57,115 bases of DNA, taken from NCBI GenBank assembly GCA_032122625.1, contig JAQBGG010000119.1, positions 1 through 57,115 of the forward strand. The letters are read 5' to 3'. Below, in pieces: positions 41,595-50,140 of the stretch; within the stretch, counting starts at the first letter, position 1; each line of letters begins with the position of its first letter. Below the pieces are notes generated by a model, which saw only the letters and a program-made list of their open reading frames with translations, was not told the origin of the DNA and searched no databases. The stretch is from CAXMST01 sp032122625. Lineage in GTDB: Bacteria; Actinomycetota; Thermoleophilia; Solirubrobacterales; 70-9. Position numbers and translations under genes: made by a program.

Positions 41595-43547
41595 ATGGCT
41601 GACGCTCCCCCGACCACTGAAGCTCCCGCCGCGCTCGATGCGGCCGCGCTCGGCGACTATCTGGACGGCCCCTACGCCGAGGTCCGCCAGGGCGTGCGCG
41701 AGCTGCTGGCCCGGCCCGAGTTCGCAGCGGTCGAGCCCCAAATCAGCAGCAAGGATTACCGCGAGAAGGTCCTCGAGTGGGCAGTGCAGCTGGCCTCCGA
41801 GGGCCGGACGACGCTCGGACTGCCGACCGAATACGGCGGCGGCGGTGAGATCGGCGCCTCCGTCGCATCCTTCGAGACGCTCGCTTTCGGGGACCTCTCC
41901 CTGCTGGTCAAGACGGGCGTCCAGCTCGGGCTCTTCGGCGGCGCGATCCTCCATCTCGGCACCAAGCGTCATCACGAGGCCTATCTGGCCGACATCGCCT
42001 CGATGAAGCTGCCCGGCTGCTTCGCGATGAGCGAATCGGGCCACGGCTCCGATGTGCAGTCGGTCGGCACGACGGCGACCTACGACGCCGAGGCCGGCGA
42101 GTTCGTGATCGACACCCCCACCGCGGCCGATCGCAAGGACTGGATTGGCAACGCCGCCGCCCACGGCCGCGCCGCCGCCGTCTTCGCCCAGCTGATCATC
42201 GGCGGCCACAACCACGGGGTCCACGCCTTCGTCGTCCCGATCCGGAGCCCCAGGGGCAAGCCCCTCGACGGGGTGAGGATCGAGGATTGCGGCCACAAGC
42301 TCGGGCTCAACGGCGTCGACAACGGCCGCATCTACTTCGACGGCGTCCGCATCCCGCGCGAGAACCTGCTCGACCGCTACGCGTCGGTCACCGAGCGGGG
42401 CCGCTATACCTCTCCGATCGAGAACCCGACGGCGCGCTTCTTCACGATGGTCGGCACCCTCGTCCAAGGCCGGGTCTCGGTCGCCGGCGCCGGCGTCTCG
42501 GTCAGCAAGGCGGCGCTGACGACCGCCGTCCGTCATGGCAACGGTCGCCGTCAGTTCGGTCCGCCCGACGGCGGCCGGGAGGTGTTGCTGCTCGACTACC
42601 GGGCCCATCAGCGCCGGCTGCTGCCGCTGCTCGCCCGCACCTATGCACTGCACTTCATCCAGGCCGAGCTGGTCAGCGAGCTCGATGCGGTCTTCAGCGG
42701 TGAGGAGAGCGAGGAGCAGGCCCGCCGTGAGCTCGAGACCAACGCGGCAGGGGTCAAGGCCTACGCGACCTGGCACGCGATCGAGTCGCTGCAGACCTCG
42801 CGGGAGGCCTGCGGCGGACTCGGCTACCTGACCTCCTCCGGCTTCGCCGCCCGCAAGGCCGACGCCGAGATCTTTGCCACCTTCGAGGGCGACAACACCG
42901 TCCTCCTGCAACTCGTCGCCAAGAGCCTGCTGACCGGATACCGGGAGGAGTTCGGAGACCTCGACCCGCTCGGGATCGCCGGCTTCGTCGCCTCCCAGGT
43001 GATCGGGCGTTTCGTCGAACGCTCCGCAGCCCGCGAGCTCTGGGGCCGAATCTGGGACGACATCACGCCGAGCTCCGAGGAGGACGGCGACCTCAACAAG
43101 CGCGAGTACCAGCTGGCGCTGTTCGCCTGGCGTGAGGATCACGTGCTCTCCAGCGCGGCGCGGCGGCTGAAGGGCGGCATCGACGAGGGCTACGACCCCT
43201 TCGAGGTCTTCAACGCCTGCCAGGATCACGTCCTGGTCGCCGCCCGCGCCCACATCGAGCGCAAGATCCTCGAGGCCTTCAACCGCGGCGTCGAGGCCTG
43301 CGAGCAGGAGGGAAACCGGGCGCTGCTGGACCGCGTCTGCGACCTCTACGCGCTGAGCGTGATCGAGGAGCACCGCGGCTGGTACCAGGAGCACGGCCGG
43401 ATCTCGTCGACCCGCTCCAAGGCCGTGATCCGCAACGTCAACCGTCTCTGTGAGGAGCTGCGCCCAAAGGCCGGCGATCTCGTCGACGCGCTCCGGGTTC
43501 CCGACTGCGTCCTGCCGGAGTTCGGCCCCGACGGCATCGTCGGCTGA
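41595..43547 (+). CDS. Acyl-CoA dehydrogenase/oxidase family flavoprotein
   Basis: A 650-residue flavoprotein of the acyl-CoA oxidase side of the family (longer than classical dehydrogenases). MSESGHGSDVQSVGTTATYD is the FAD-binding segment, NGRIYFDGVRIPRENLLDRY follows, then REACGGLGYLTSSGFAARK, and the catalytic-Glu region is ATFEGDNTVLLQLVAKSLL. About 200 C-terminal residues form the second helical domain found in oxidases. It may use oxygen or ETF; not decided. ATG 41595 follows a TATCAT hexamer by 13 nt, so the leader is only about 6 nt. Confidence 0.88.
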   Translation: MADAPPTTEAPAALDAAALGDYLDGPYAEVRQGVRELLARPEFAAVEPQISSKDYREKVLEWAVQLASEGRTTLGLPTEYGGGGEIGASVASFETLAFGDLSLLVKTGVQLGLFGGAILHLGTKRHHEAYLADIASMKLPGCFAMSESGHGSDVQSVGTTATYDAEAGEFVIDTPTAADRKDWIGNAAAHGRAAAVFAQLIIGGHNHGVHAFVVPIRSPRGKPLDGVRIEDCGHKLGLNGVDNGRIYFDGVRIPRENLLDRYASVTERGRYTSPIENPTARFFTMVGTLVQGRVSVAGAGVSVSKAALTTAVRHGNGRRQFGPPDGGREVLLLDYRAHQRRLLPLLARTYALHFIQAELVSELDAVFSGEESEEQARRELETNAAGVKAYATWHAIESLQTSREACGGLGYLTSSGFAARKADAEIFATFEGDNTVLLQLVAKSLLTGYREEFGDLDPLGIAGFVASQVIGRFVERSAARELWGRIWDDITPSSEEDGDLNKREYQLALFAWREDHVLSSAARRLKGGIDEGYDPFEVFNACQDHVLVAARAHIERKILEAFNRGVEACEQEGNRALLDRVCDLYALSVIEEHRGWYQEHGRISSTRSKAVIRNVNRLCEELRPKAGDLVDALRVPDCVLPEFGPDGIVG

Positions 43548-43661
43548 GCCAGGCTCAGAGCGGCGCGGACGTCGGCGGCCACCCGACGGCGCGAGCGTCA
43601 AGAAAACCCTGATAGTCAGGGACTTCTTGACAGTCGCCGATCCCGGCGGTCGGCGGCGACC

Positions 43662-44459
43662 CTACGGCGCCGATATGAGCGTCACCGAGAGTGTCTCCCT
43701 CGGCGCTGCCGCCAGCGCCGCCTTCCGCTCGCGGTCATCGGCGTAGGTGCCGGTCAGCCGACGCCCCTCGGCAGCCAGGGGCACCTTCGAAGGCTCAAAG
43801 GGCCAGGGCTCGACCTCGACCCGCGTTGGGCCCGCCTCCCCTGGGGCCTGCCGCATCTCGAGCTCGCCGCTCTCCCCCGCTCCAGGCACATCTTCGAGGC
43901 GCAGCGGCAGCCGCGGCATGCAGACCGCCAGCGACATCGCGTCCCAGATCTCGATCAGCTTACGTCCGCGCTCGATCGTCGCCGGCTCGAGGGATTTGAC
44001 CAGCCGACGCTCGTAGCCGGCCCGCTCGGTCAGGTGCTCGCGCAGTCTCGACTGCCCGTCCCGCCAGGCCTCGGCCGCGGCGCGGCCCTCGTCGTCCTCG
44101 TCCTCGAGCCGGCGGAAGTCGAGCAGATACTCACCGTGGAGGGAGACCAGCAGCCCCGCGTATGGGCTGCGGTTGCCGACGGTTTCAGGCCCGCGGGTCC
44201 AGCTGTCAAGCCAGAGATCGAGCGGCATCCGCATGAACGACAGCGGCAGGCCCGTCTCGGAATCGAGCTTGGGATCGGCGTCGAAGCGATCCATGCCGTT
44301 GTCATGGCGCTCGGCGGCGAGGCAAACCTCCTCTTGTGGCAGCGGCTTTGCAAACGCCTCGTCGACCCAGGCGCGGGCCATCTGGCCGCTGATCGCCGCG
44401 TGTTGAGATTGGGGGATGCAGAGCACCCCCTGACCGTCGCCGTCGTCCCGAATAACCAC
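43662..44459 (-). CDS. DUF3891 family protein
   Basis: A 265-residue protein of DUF3891. The diagnostic segment is CIPQSQHAAISGQMARAWVD near the N terminus, then AAERHDNGMDRFDADPKLD with conserved His and Asp, suggesting a metal-dependent hydrolase. A GPETVGNRSPYAGLLVSLHG block follows, typical of the family. No activity is established. GTG 44459 is the best start; an AGGG box lies 8 bases upstream. It follows the HD-domain gene on the same strand with 28 bp between, so they probably share a transcript. Confidence 0.8.
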   Translation of the reverse strand: MVIRDDGDGQGVLCIPQSQHAAISGQMARAWVDEAFAKPLPQEEVCLAAERHDNGMDRFDADPKLDSETGLPLSFMRMPLDLWLDSWTRGPETVGNRSPYAGLLVSLHGEYLLDFRRLEDEDDEGRAAAEAWRDGQSRLREHLTERAGYERRLVKSLEPATIERGRKLIEIWDAMSLAVCMPRLPLRLEDVPGAGESGELEMRQAPGEAGPTRVEVEPWPFEPSKVPLAAEGRRLTGTYADDRERKAALAAAPRETLSVTLISAP

Positions 44460-44487
44460 GCGGTCAACCCTGACACATACCGGACGG

Positions 44488-45108
44488 CTAGGAGGGCAGG
44501 TCGGCGCCGACCCGGCGATCGAGCTCGGCGACCACCTCACGCAACTCGTCGAGCGCGTCGCCGCCGCCGGTGCCGATCTCCGCCCGCCGCGCCTCGAAAG
44601 CGCCGAGCAGCGTCCGGTAGTACCAGAGGGTGCCCTCGCGGCGACCGGCGAACCGGAACCAGAGCTCTTCCCCATGGCGGCGGTAGTCGGAGAGGATCGA
44701 GCGGGCGTTGTGGAGCTTGTCGGCGATCGAGACCCGCAGCTCATCCGGGGCCTTGGTCGCGATCTGGGCGATGTATTCCTCCTTGCGCTGCCGCCAGGGC
44801 GGCTTCGGCGGGCTGACCGAATCGCTGTTGGCGCGAACGATCCGAGCGACATCGGCACCGAACTGCTCCCTGATCTCGACCTCGGCCTCGGGGCCTCCGC
44901 CGTCCTCGATCACGTCGTGGAGCAGGGCCGCGATCGCCTCATCCTCGGAGCTCTCCATCTCGAGCACCAGGGAGGCCACCGCGAGCAGGTGCGCGGCGTA
45001 GGGGATCTGGGTGCCCTTGCGGCGGTCGCCGCGGTGATGCTCGATCGCGTAGGCGAGCGCCTGCTCGAAGTGCGGGCCGAGCGGGTGGGCGGAGGAGTCA
45101 GCGCTCAC
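44488..45108 (-). CDS. HD-domain hydrolase (SpoT-N-like), second copy
   Basis: A 206-residue HD hydrolase. IPYAAHLLAVASLVLEM, then AALLHDVIEDGGG (the HD motif) and VSIADKLHNARSILSDYRR form the RelA/SpoT hydrolase pattern. Like the copy at 23954 it has no synthetase domain, and the two are not close copies. The GTG at 45108 is set by TAGCGT seven bases upstream; the earlier GTG at 45117 is less likely. A small alarmone hydrolase is the main guess. Followed by DUF3891. Confidence 0.82.
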   Translation of the reverse strand: MSADSSAHPLGPHFEQALAYAIEHHRGDRRKGTQIPYAAHLLAVASLVLEMESSEDEAIAALLHDVIEDGGGPEAEVEIREQFGADVARIVRANSDSVSPPKPPWRQRKEEYIAQIATKAPDELRVSIADKLHNARSILSDYRRHGEELWFRFAGRREGTLWYYRTLLGAFEARRAEIGTGGGDALDELREVVAELDRRVGADLPS

Positions 45109-45115
45109 CGCTCGC

Positions 45116-45121
45116 ACGCTA
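45116..45121 (-). promoter_or_regulatory. -10 hexamer TAGCGT of the leaderless HD gene
   Basis: Minus-strand TAGCGT, 7 nt, then GTG at 45108. It decides between two in-frame GTGs. Confidence 0.5.
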
Positions 45122-45171
45122 CCCGGATCGGTGAGCAGACACTCGCGGCCGCCTCTGACGGATGGGGGCGG

Positions 45172-45453
45172 CTACTCGCCGCCCGCGGCCTCGAGCTGCT
45201 CGACCAGCTTGTCGAGGTCGAGCTTCTCGAGCTCGCCGGAGACGGCGTCGAGCTCAGCCTTGCAGTACTCGACCAGGCCCTTGCCCTCGCCGACGAGGCC
45301 GAGCGTCTCGCGCAGCTCCGCCTTGCCGGAGTCGAGCCGGGCGATGATCTCCTCGAGCCGGGCGACGGCCGCCTCATAGCTCTTCGCCGCGGGCTCGCCG
45401 GCGGCCGCGCCCTCGGGCTCCGGACCGTCCGGGGTCTCGGCTGTGTCAGTCAT
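45172..45453 (-). CDS. xseB: Exodeoxyribonuclease VII small subunit
   Basis: A 93-residue subunit: SYEAAVARLEEIIARLDSGK, then AELRETLGLVGEGKGLVEYC, the family's helical core. It assembles with XseA to degrade single-stranded DNA. The N terminus is an acidic, Pro/Ala-rich extension. It begins inside the end of xseA (8-bp overlap), as usual for this pair. Confidence 0.93.
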   Translation of the reverse strand: MTDTAETPDGPEPEGAAAGEPAAKSYEAAVARLEEIIARLDSGKAELRETLGLVGEGKGLVEYCKAELDAVSGELEKLDLDKLVEQLEAAGGE

Positions 45454-46798
45454 CGTCGATCACCTCTGCCTCGACATCATCGTCGGCGAAGCGGACGCCG
45501 ATCCGCCGCGCTGCGCGGGCGGCAGCGGCGCTCGAGACGACCTCACCGCCGGGGCCCGAGACGAGCGCGTAGCCCCGCTCCAGCACCTGCTCGGGGTCGT
45601 GGGCGGCGATCGTCGCCTCGAGCGAGGCGAGGCGCTTGCGCAGATCGCCGCTTCGCGCGTCGTGGATCTCGGCCTCGCGCCGGCGGCGCAGGACCAGCGC
45701 GTAGCGAGCCAGGGTCTCGTCGCGACCGACCAGGGTGCGGCGCGAGGCGGCCCTGATCTCGCGGATCCGCTGATGCAGGTCGGCGCGCTCGGAGCGCATG
45801 TGGCCGGCGAGGCCGCGGGCGATCGCGCCGAGCCCCCGCGCCCGCTCGCCGACCGAGCGACGGCCGAGCCGTCGGAAGCGGCTCGCGCTGGCAACCAGGG
45901 AGGCGCGCGCCGCGGCGACGTCGATCCCGACGGCGGCCTCGGCGGCGTGCGTCGGCGTCGAGCAGGCAACCGCGGCGACGTCGTCGATCAGCGTCCGATC
46001 GACCTCATGGCCGACGGCGCTGATCACCGGCACACCAAGCAGCGCAACCGTCCGGCAGAGCGCCTCATCGCAAAAGCACCAGAGATCGGTGAGGCTGCCG
46101 CCGCCCCGCGAGACGATGATCGTCTCGACCTCGGGCACCGCGGCCAGCTCGCGAATTGCCGCGGCAATCCGCGGCGCGGCGGCGCGGCCCTGCACCGGCG
46201 GGTGGGCGAGCACCAGGCGACCGCGCCAGGAGCGGCGCTCGAGCCCGGCGAGGATGTCGGCATAGGCGGCGGAGTTGGAGCCGACCACGACCCCGATCGT
46301 CCGCGGCAGCAGCGGCCGGGGCAGCAGCTTCTGCGGCTCGAACAATCCCTCCGAGGCGAGCTGGCGGCGCAGGCGCTCGAGCTGGGCGAGCAGGTCCCCC
46401 TCCCCGGCGGGCCGCAGGTAGCTGACCCGGAAGCTGAACGACGGTGAGGAGCGCTCCGAGCCCGGGAAGTAGTCAGGCCCGCCCGCGGCGACGATCTCCA
46501 CCCCGTCCTTGAGCGCCCCCTCGGGCAGGTCGAGCTTCTTCAGGTCCGAGAGCCAGATCGAGCAGGGCACGGCGCCGTCGCCGTCGCGCAGGTCGAAGTA
46601 GATCGCCTTCGCCGAGGCCGAGTAGTTGACGACCTCGCCGATCAATCGCACCCGCGGTCGCTGGCGGAGGAAGTCCCGGAAGCCGGCCGCCCAGCGTCCC
46701 ACCGCGAAGGGCCCCGGCAGGTCGGGCTCGCCCGGCGCCAGGGGCGGCGGCTCGACCGACTCCTCCGCCTGGATACCGAGCTGCTCCGATTGCTCCAT
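45446..46798 (-). CDS. xseA: Exodeoxyribonuclease VII large subunit
   Basis: A 450-residue subunit. The OB fold near residue 50 (VRLIGEVVNYSASAKAIYFD, LRDGDGAVPC) binds ssDNA; the nuclease part has ETIIVSRGGGSLTDLW, FCDEALCRTVALLGVPVISA, then VGHEVDRTLIDDVAAVACST, the conserved catalytic region. It acts in recombination repair. ATG 46798; a GATCCT hexamer lies 6 nt upstream, so it may be leaderless too. It is the first gene of the xseA-xseB operon. Confidence 0.95.
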   Translation of the reverse strand: MEQSEQLGIQAEESVEPPPLAPGEPDLPGPFAVGRWAAGFRDFLRQRPRVRLIGEVVNYSASAKAIYFDLRDGDGAVPCSIWLSDLKKLDLPEGALKDGVEIVAAGGPDYFPGSERSSPSFSFRVSYLRPAGEGDLLAQLERLRRQLASEGLFEPQKLLPRPLLPRTIGVVVGSNSAAYADILAGLERRSWRGRLVLAHPPVQGRAAAPRIAAAIRELAAVPEVETIIVSRGGGSLTDLWCFCDEALCRTVALLGVPVISAVGHEVDRTLIDDVAAVACSTPTHAAEAAVGIDVAAARASLVASASRFRRLGRRSVGERARGLGAIARGLAGHMRSERADLHQRIREIRAASRRTLVGRDETLARYALVLRRRREAEIHDARSGDLRKRLASLEATIAAHDPEQVLERGYALVSGPGGEVVSSAAAARAARRIGVRFADDDVEAEVIDDD

Positions 46799-46837
46799 GC
46801 CCGGAGGATCGCAAATGCCCCGGAAGCCCGGGCCGGG

Positions 46838-47215
46838 CTACCAGCGGACCTCGACCGGGTAGTCGCTAAACGCGGGGTCGGCGGTCAGAATCGGCAGCTC
46901 CTCAACTGCCGCCTGAGCAATCAGGAGGCGGTCGAAGGGGTCGCGATGATGCTCGGCAAGCGAGCCGACCGCCCAGGCATGGCTGGGCTCAATCGCCAGC
47001 CAACGAAACCCCGCAGCCTCGATCGCCTCAGTGAGGTCCTCGGGTGCCCGCAATTTGCCAAGGGCGCGCTTGATCGCGATTTCCCAGACGCTCGCGGCAC
47101 TGACGAGCGGGATCGACTCGGGGTCAGCGATCAACGCTCGTGCGGGCTCCGACAGATCGGGAGCATCGGCGAGCCACCAGAGGACAGCGTGCGTGTCAAC
47201 CAGAACCGGGCCCAC
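46838..47215 (-). CDS. PIN-domain toxin (VapC-like) of a Phd/VapC pair
   Basis: A 125-residue PIN ribonuclease: VLVDTHAVLWWLADAP has the first Asp, SAASVWEIAIKRALGKL the conserved Glu, HHRDPFDRLLIAQA the next acid cluster, and LTADPAFSDY the last Asp. The catalytic acids are all there. GTG 47215 begins 6 bp after the antitoxin stop. The toxin would cleave RNA until the Phd-type antitoxin neutralises it. Confidence 0.9.
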   Translation of the reverse strand: MGPVLVDTHAVLWWLADAPDLSEPARALIADPESIPLVSAASVWEIAIKRALGKLRAPEDLTEAIEAAGFRWLAIEPSHAWAVGSLAEHHRDPFDRLLIAQAAVEELPILTADPAFSDYPVEVRW

Positions 47216-47221
47216 TTGGGG

Positions 47222-47452
47222 TCATCTCGCCGTGTAGGGCTCGAAATCCTCCAGGGGCGAGTCGAAGTCGGCCGCGAGCTCGATCTCCCCACGCAGTGAC
47301 CCGGGGCTCCGGGCGGTAACGGCGGCCTCGTAAGCAACAAGCCGCGCGACGGGGGTCTGATGGCGCCGAATGATCACTTCCTCCCCGGCCTCGGCCCGCG
47401 CGATCAGACGCGAAAGATGCGTCTTCGCCTCATGAATGGACACCGGTTTCAT
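47222..47452 (-). CDS. Phd/YefM-type antitoxin
   Basis: A 76-residue antitoxin. SIHEAKTHLSRLIARAEAGE and EVIIRRHQTPVARLVAYE are the Phd/YefM DNA-binding fold; the C-terminal acidic tail (AADFDSPLEDFEPYTAR) wraps the toxin. ATG 47452 has AGAGGGG before it. Tandem 9-bp palindromes lie directly upstream, a likely operator for autoregulation. Confidence 0.9.
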   Translation of the reverse strand: MKPVSIHEAKTHLSRLIARAEAGEEVIIRRHQTPVARLVAYEAAVTARSPGSLRGEIELAADFDSPLEDFEPYTAR

Positions 47453-47457
47453 CCCCT

Positions 47458-47475
47458 CTAACTTAGCTAACTTAG
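47458..47475. promoter_or_regulatory. Tandem 9-bp palindromes: operator of the Phd/VapC operon
   Basis: Two perfect copies of CTAACTTAG in tandem (47458-47466 and 47467-47475). Each is CTAA-C-TTAG, itself a palindrome. They lie six bases before the antitoxin start. Two adjacent sites suit cooperative binding of the antitoxin. Confidence 0.72.
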
Positions 47476-47581
47476 TCTGTTTTGTCCAGCTGGAGCGCAG
47501 GGCCCTCCCAGGTTGCCTCAGGACGGCACAAGGATGGGGGTCGGATTGGACAGAAAGGGGCTCAGCCGGGATACCAATGGC

Positions 47582-49096
47582 TCAGGCCGCGCCGGCGGCG
47601 CTGGTGTCGGGCCGCTTGAAGTCGGCCAGCACCTCGAGGCTGCGGACCGGATCGCTGATCGCATCACCGGCCTTGAACCAGGGGTTGCCGAGGCCGTCGA
47701 GAATCTCCCGCGCGGCCGGGAAGAGCCGCTTGTGCAGCGAGTTGGCGAGCAGCAGTCCACCGCGGTCGCCGCTCAGCAGGTGCAGGGGGTTGCGCTGACG
47801 CTTGGCCCCGGCGCCGGCGACGCTGACGTCATCGGGCGCCAGCCCGAGTTCGCCGCGCCAGTAGCGGCGCAGGGAGTCAGGCCGGAGCTCGATCCGTAGC
47901 GCGTCCTCGCCGGGGTCTGCAGTCGTGCTGGCCCAGCGACCCGAGCCGAGCGGCGGCGGCGCGATCCGAAGCACCTCCACCCGATCGACCTCGAAGCCGA
48001 CAGAGCTGCCGACCGAGCGCAGCGCCGCGGCCAGCGCCTCGTCGCCGCGGATCGCCGTGTCGAGCCGCTGAGCGAAAGCACGGAGCCAGGCGCGGCCCTC
48101 ATCGGGATCGAGCAGCGAGTCAGCCGGGCCCGGGTTCTCCGCGCAGGTCAGCAGCAGGTCGGCGTCCGAGCCGGCCGCGAGCACGTACTCGCGGTAGGTC
48201 TCGGCCCCGCGCCGGCCCCAGGCGATCGAGCTGCCGTCGAGGCTCTCGGCCTCGAGACGGAGCTCGACCAGCCACCCCGCTCCGGCCGGCCCCTCCTCGA
48301 AGATCCGCACGGCATCGTTGACCGCGATGACGGTGCCCGGGGCGGGTGCCGGCGCGATCGCGATGCTCGGCCCGACGCTGGAGACGAACAGGGGATCGCC
48401 GTCGGCGACGATATCGCCGGCCGCGACCGCCGGCTCGACGCGTTCGGAGGCGAGCGAGGCCAGCGACGGCGTCGGCCCGAGGCGCATGAAGCGGCGTCGG
48501 TGATCGACGGCGATGTGGGCGTTGACCTGCACGCCGCGGCCCTCGAAGCTGGTCGGCAGAGCTGGAATCGGCAGCGGCTGGGTCGGCCGGTCGACGTGGC
48601 CTGGACGCCGATTGATACCCGGCTGCAGCAGCTGGCCCGCCGGCTTAGCGTGCCGGCGTGCGTGGTGATCCAGCTCGGGAAGCGACAGCAGCGGTACCCC
48701 GTAGTGGCCGGCCGCGAGGCGCAGCTTCTCGTTGTGGAAGCTGCCCTCGGGTGCGTCGGCCAGCAGGCCGAGCACGCAGGCGAACTGCGATCTGAAGCCG
48801 GTCCGGTAGACGTCGACCTCTCCCCAGGCGGCGATCGCGCCGATCGCGTGGCCGGCGTCGCCGCGAAACTCCTCCGGCAGCGAGTGCAGGGCGTTGAAGC
48901 CGCAGACGCAGTTCTTTGCCGGCGCCCGGTGGCGGGTCGAGTGCATGTGGCAGCGCGCCTCGTTCGTCCCCGGCGACCAGGCCTGGCCGGTCACCGCGAT
49001 CGCCCGCAGCAATCCGTCCCGATTCAGGTGCCAGACCCGCCAGCCGAGAATCGGCTCGACGGAGTCCGGGGCACCCTGATCACGACGTGCGCTCAC
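47582..49096 (-). CDS. Unknown protein with a GcvH-like domain lacking the lipoyl lysine
   Basis: A 504-residue protein. The first 150 residues (GWRVWHLNRDGLLRAIAVTG, then CHMHSTRHRAPAKNCVCGFN) form a His/Cys-rich module of unknown role. Around residue 230-300, AAGDIVADGDPLFVSSVGPS, then IAIAPAPAPGTVIAVNDAVR and EGPAGAGWLVELRL, align with glycine-cleavage H protein; at the position of the lipoyl Lys (ESVKA in GcvH) there is SSVGP, so no lysine is present. A C-terminal region of 150 residues (ALRIELRPDSLRRYWRGELG) adds a possible third domain. GTG 49096; a TTAGAT element 7 nt before fits a leaderless start. Confidence 0.7.
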   Translation of the reverse strand: MSARRDQGAPDSVEPILGWRVWHLNRDGLLRAIAVTGQAWSPGTNEARCHMHSTRHRAPAKNCVCGFNALHSLPEEFRGDAGHAIGAIAAWGEVDVYRTGFRSQFACVLGLLADAPEGSFHNEKLRLAAGHYGVPLLSLPELDHHARRHAKPAGQLLQPGINRRPGHVDRPTQPLPIPALPTSFEGRGVQVNAHIAVDHRRRFMRLGPTPSLASLASERVEPAVAAGDIVADGDPLFVSSVGPSIAIAPAPAPGTVIAVNDAVRIFEEGPAGAGWLVELRLEAESLDGSSIAWGRRGAETYREYVLAAGSDADLLLTCAENPGPADSLLDPDEGRAWLRAFAQRLDTAIRGDEALAAALRSVGSSVGFEVDRVEVLRIAPPPLGSGRWASTTADPGEDALRIELRPDSLRRYWRGELGLAPDDVSVAGAGAKRQRNPLHLLSGDRGGLLLANSLHKRLFPAAREILDGLGNPWFKAGDAISDPVRSLEVLADFKRPDTSAAGAA

Positions 49097-49143
49097 CGCC
49101 CTGATCTAACGCCCCGGCCGGACGCATTCCCTCCGAACACCGA

Positions 49144-49407
49144 CTAGGCCGGGGTCGGCTCGGGCGCGGGCGCCGGGTCCCGCTCACGCTCGGGCGCGGG
49201 CTCGTGCTCGGGCGCTTTAGGCGGCTCGGGCTCTCGGGGCTCAGCCGGCGCCGCAGGCTCCGGGGCCGGCTCGCGCTCCGGCAGAGGCGTTGTATCGGGC
49301 AGCTTCACCGGCTCGATCCGAATCCGCCGCGCGGGACCCGGCAGGTCGAGCCCAACCGGCCGCGCGCCATCCGCCTGCCCAGGGTCCTCCGATCCGACTA
49401 CCTGCAT
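49144..49407 (-). CDS. Pro/Glu-rich small protein
   Basis: An 87-residue protein that is disordered in its second half (repeats of PEPAAPAEPREPEPPKAP and the like) and short on recognisable domains. The first half reads VVGSEDPGQADGARPVGLDL, then PGPARRIRIEPVKLPDTTPL. Its start is fixed by a leaderless promoter: TACCTT, 6 nt, ATG 49407. No function assigned. Confidence 0.55.
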   Translation of the reverse strand: MQVVGSEDPGQADGARPVGLDLPGPARRIRIEPVKLPDTTPLPEREPAPEPAAPAEPREPEPPKAPEHEPAPERERDPAPAPEPTPA

Positions 49408-49413
49408 CGCGTC

Positions 49414-49419
49414 AAGGTA
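49414..49419 (-). promoter_or_regulatory. -10 hexamer TACCTT of a leaderless gene
   Basis: Minus-strand TACCTT, 6 nt, then ATG at 49407. Confidence 0.5.
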
Positions 49420-49558
49420 AGGCCCGGTCAGGCGGACCCTCGCAGGCCACCGCAGCGCCACCCGCAAACTCGGCAACAAACGAGCGGCGGCCGAGCGGCA
49501 CCCGAGCAGCCAAAGTCCCAGCGGCAGGGTGCCGGCCGGGGGGCGCGAACCTCACAAG

Positions 49559-50140
49559 GTGGCCAACCGCGTCTACGTGATCGAACTCAAGCCCGCCGCG
49601 GGAGCCCGCCGCGACCCGCGGATCCCCTGGGTATATGTCGGCTCCAGCGCCCGCCGCCCGGAGGACCGCTTCGAGCAGCACAAGCGCGGCTACAAGTCCG
49701 CCCGGTTGGTCAAGCGCCACTGGCTGCGCCTGCGCCCCGACCTCTACGAGGACCTCGAACCGATCCGCGGCAAGCGCGCCGTCGTCGAGGCCGAACAGGC
49801 CCGCGCCCGCGAGCTCGCCGGCGCCGGTTTCATCGCCCACTGCGACGGCACCAGCTACGGCAAGGACACCCTCGGCGGCGACTGGTCCGAATGGGACGCC
49901 GACCGCCTCGAGCCCGAGCTCTCCCACGTCGATACGGCGATCGCCGAGCTCGCCGGTTGCACCTTCGCCCCGCTCGACGCCGAGCGCTGCGCCCACCTCC
50001 TGCACGGCACCCGAGCCTTCTGGGTCCGCGACTTCATCGACCAGGAGGACCCACCGCCCGGTTACGGGCTCTTCTCGCACGTGCGACTCGACGTACTGAG
50101 CGCCCGGGCGGAAGCGCTCTCCCCGACGCCCTCCGTCTAG
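49559..50140 (+). CDS. GIY-YIG nuclease-like protein
   Basis: A 193-residue protein. NRVYVIELKPAAGARRDPRI, then PWVYVGSSARRPEDRFEQHK, shows the GIY (read as VYV) and YIG (read as YVG) strands; RFEQHKRGYKSARLVKRHWL is the helix with the conserved Arg, and LYEDLEPI follows. Later residues (CDGTSYGKDTLGGDWSEWDA) resemble no known nuclease domain. Catalytic sufficiency is not certain. GTG 49559 begins the domain directly. The gene overlaps the 3' end of the VapC gene by 4 bp, convergently. Confidence 0.72.
   Translation: MANRVYVIELKPAAGARRDPRIPWVYVGSSARRPEDRFEQHKRGYKSARLVKRHWLRLRPDLYEDLEPIRGKRAVVEAEQARARELAGAGFIAHCDGTSYGKDTLGGDWSEWDADRLEPELSHVDTAIAELAGCTFAPLDAERCAHLLHGTRAFWVRDFIDQEDPPPGYGLFSHVRLDVLSARAEALSPTPSV

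Noticed and set aside
41517..43601. Very long open frame on the minus strand opposite the acyl-CoA oxidase-like gene
   Set aside because: It reads as low-information, Asp/Glu/Ala/Arg-rich sequence with no domain motif. The plus-strand gene has clear flavoprotein motifs over the same bases. Long antisense frames are common in high-GC DNA.
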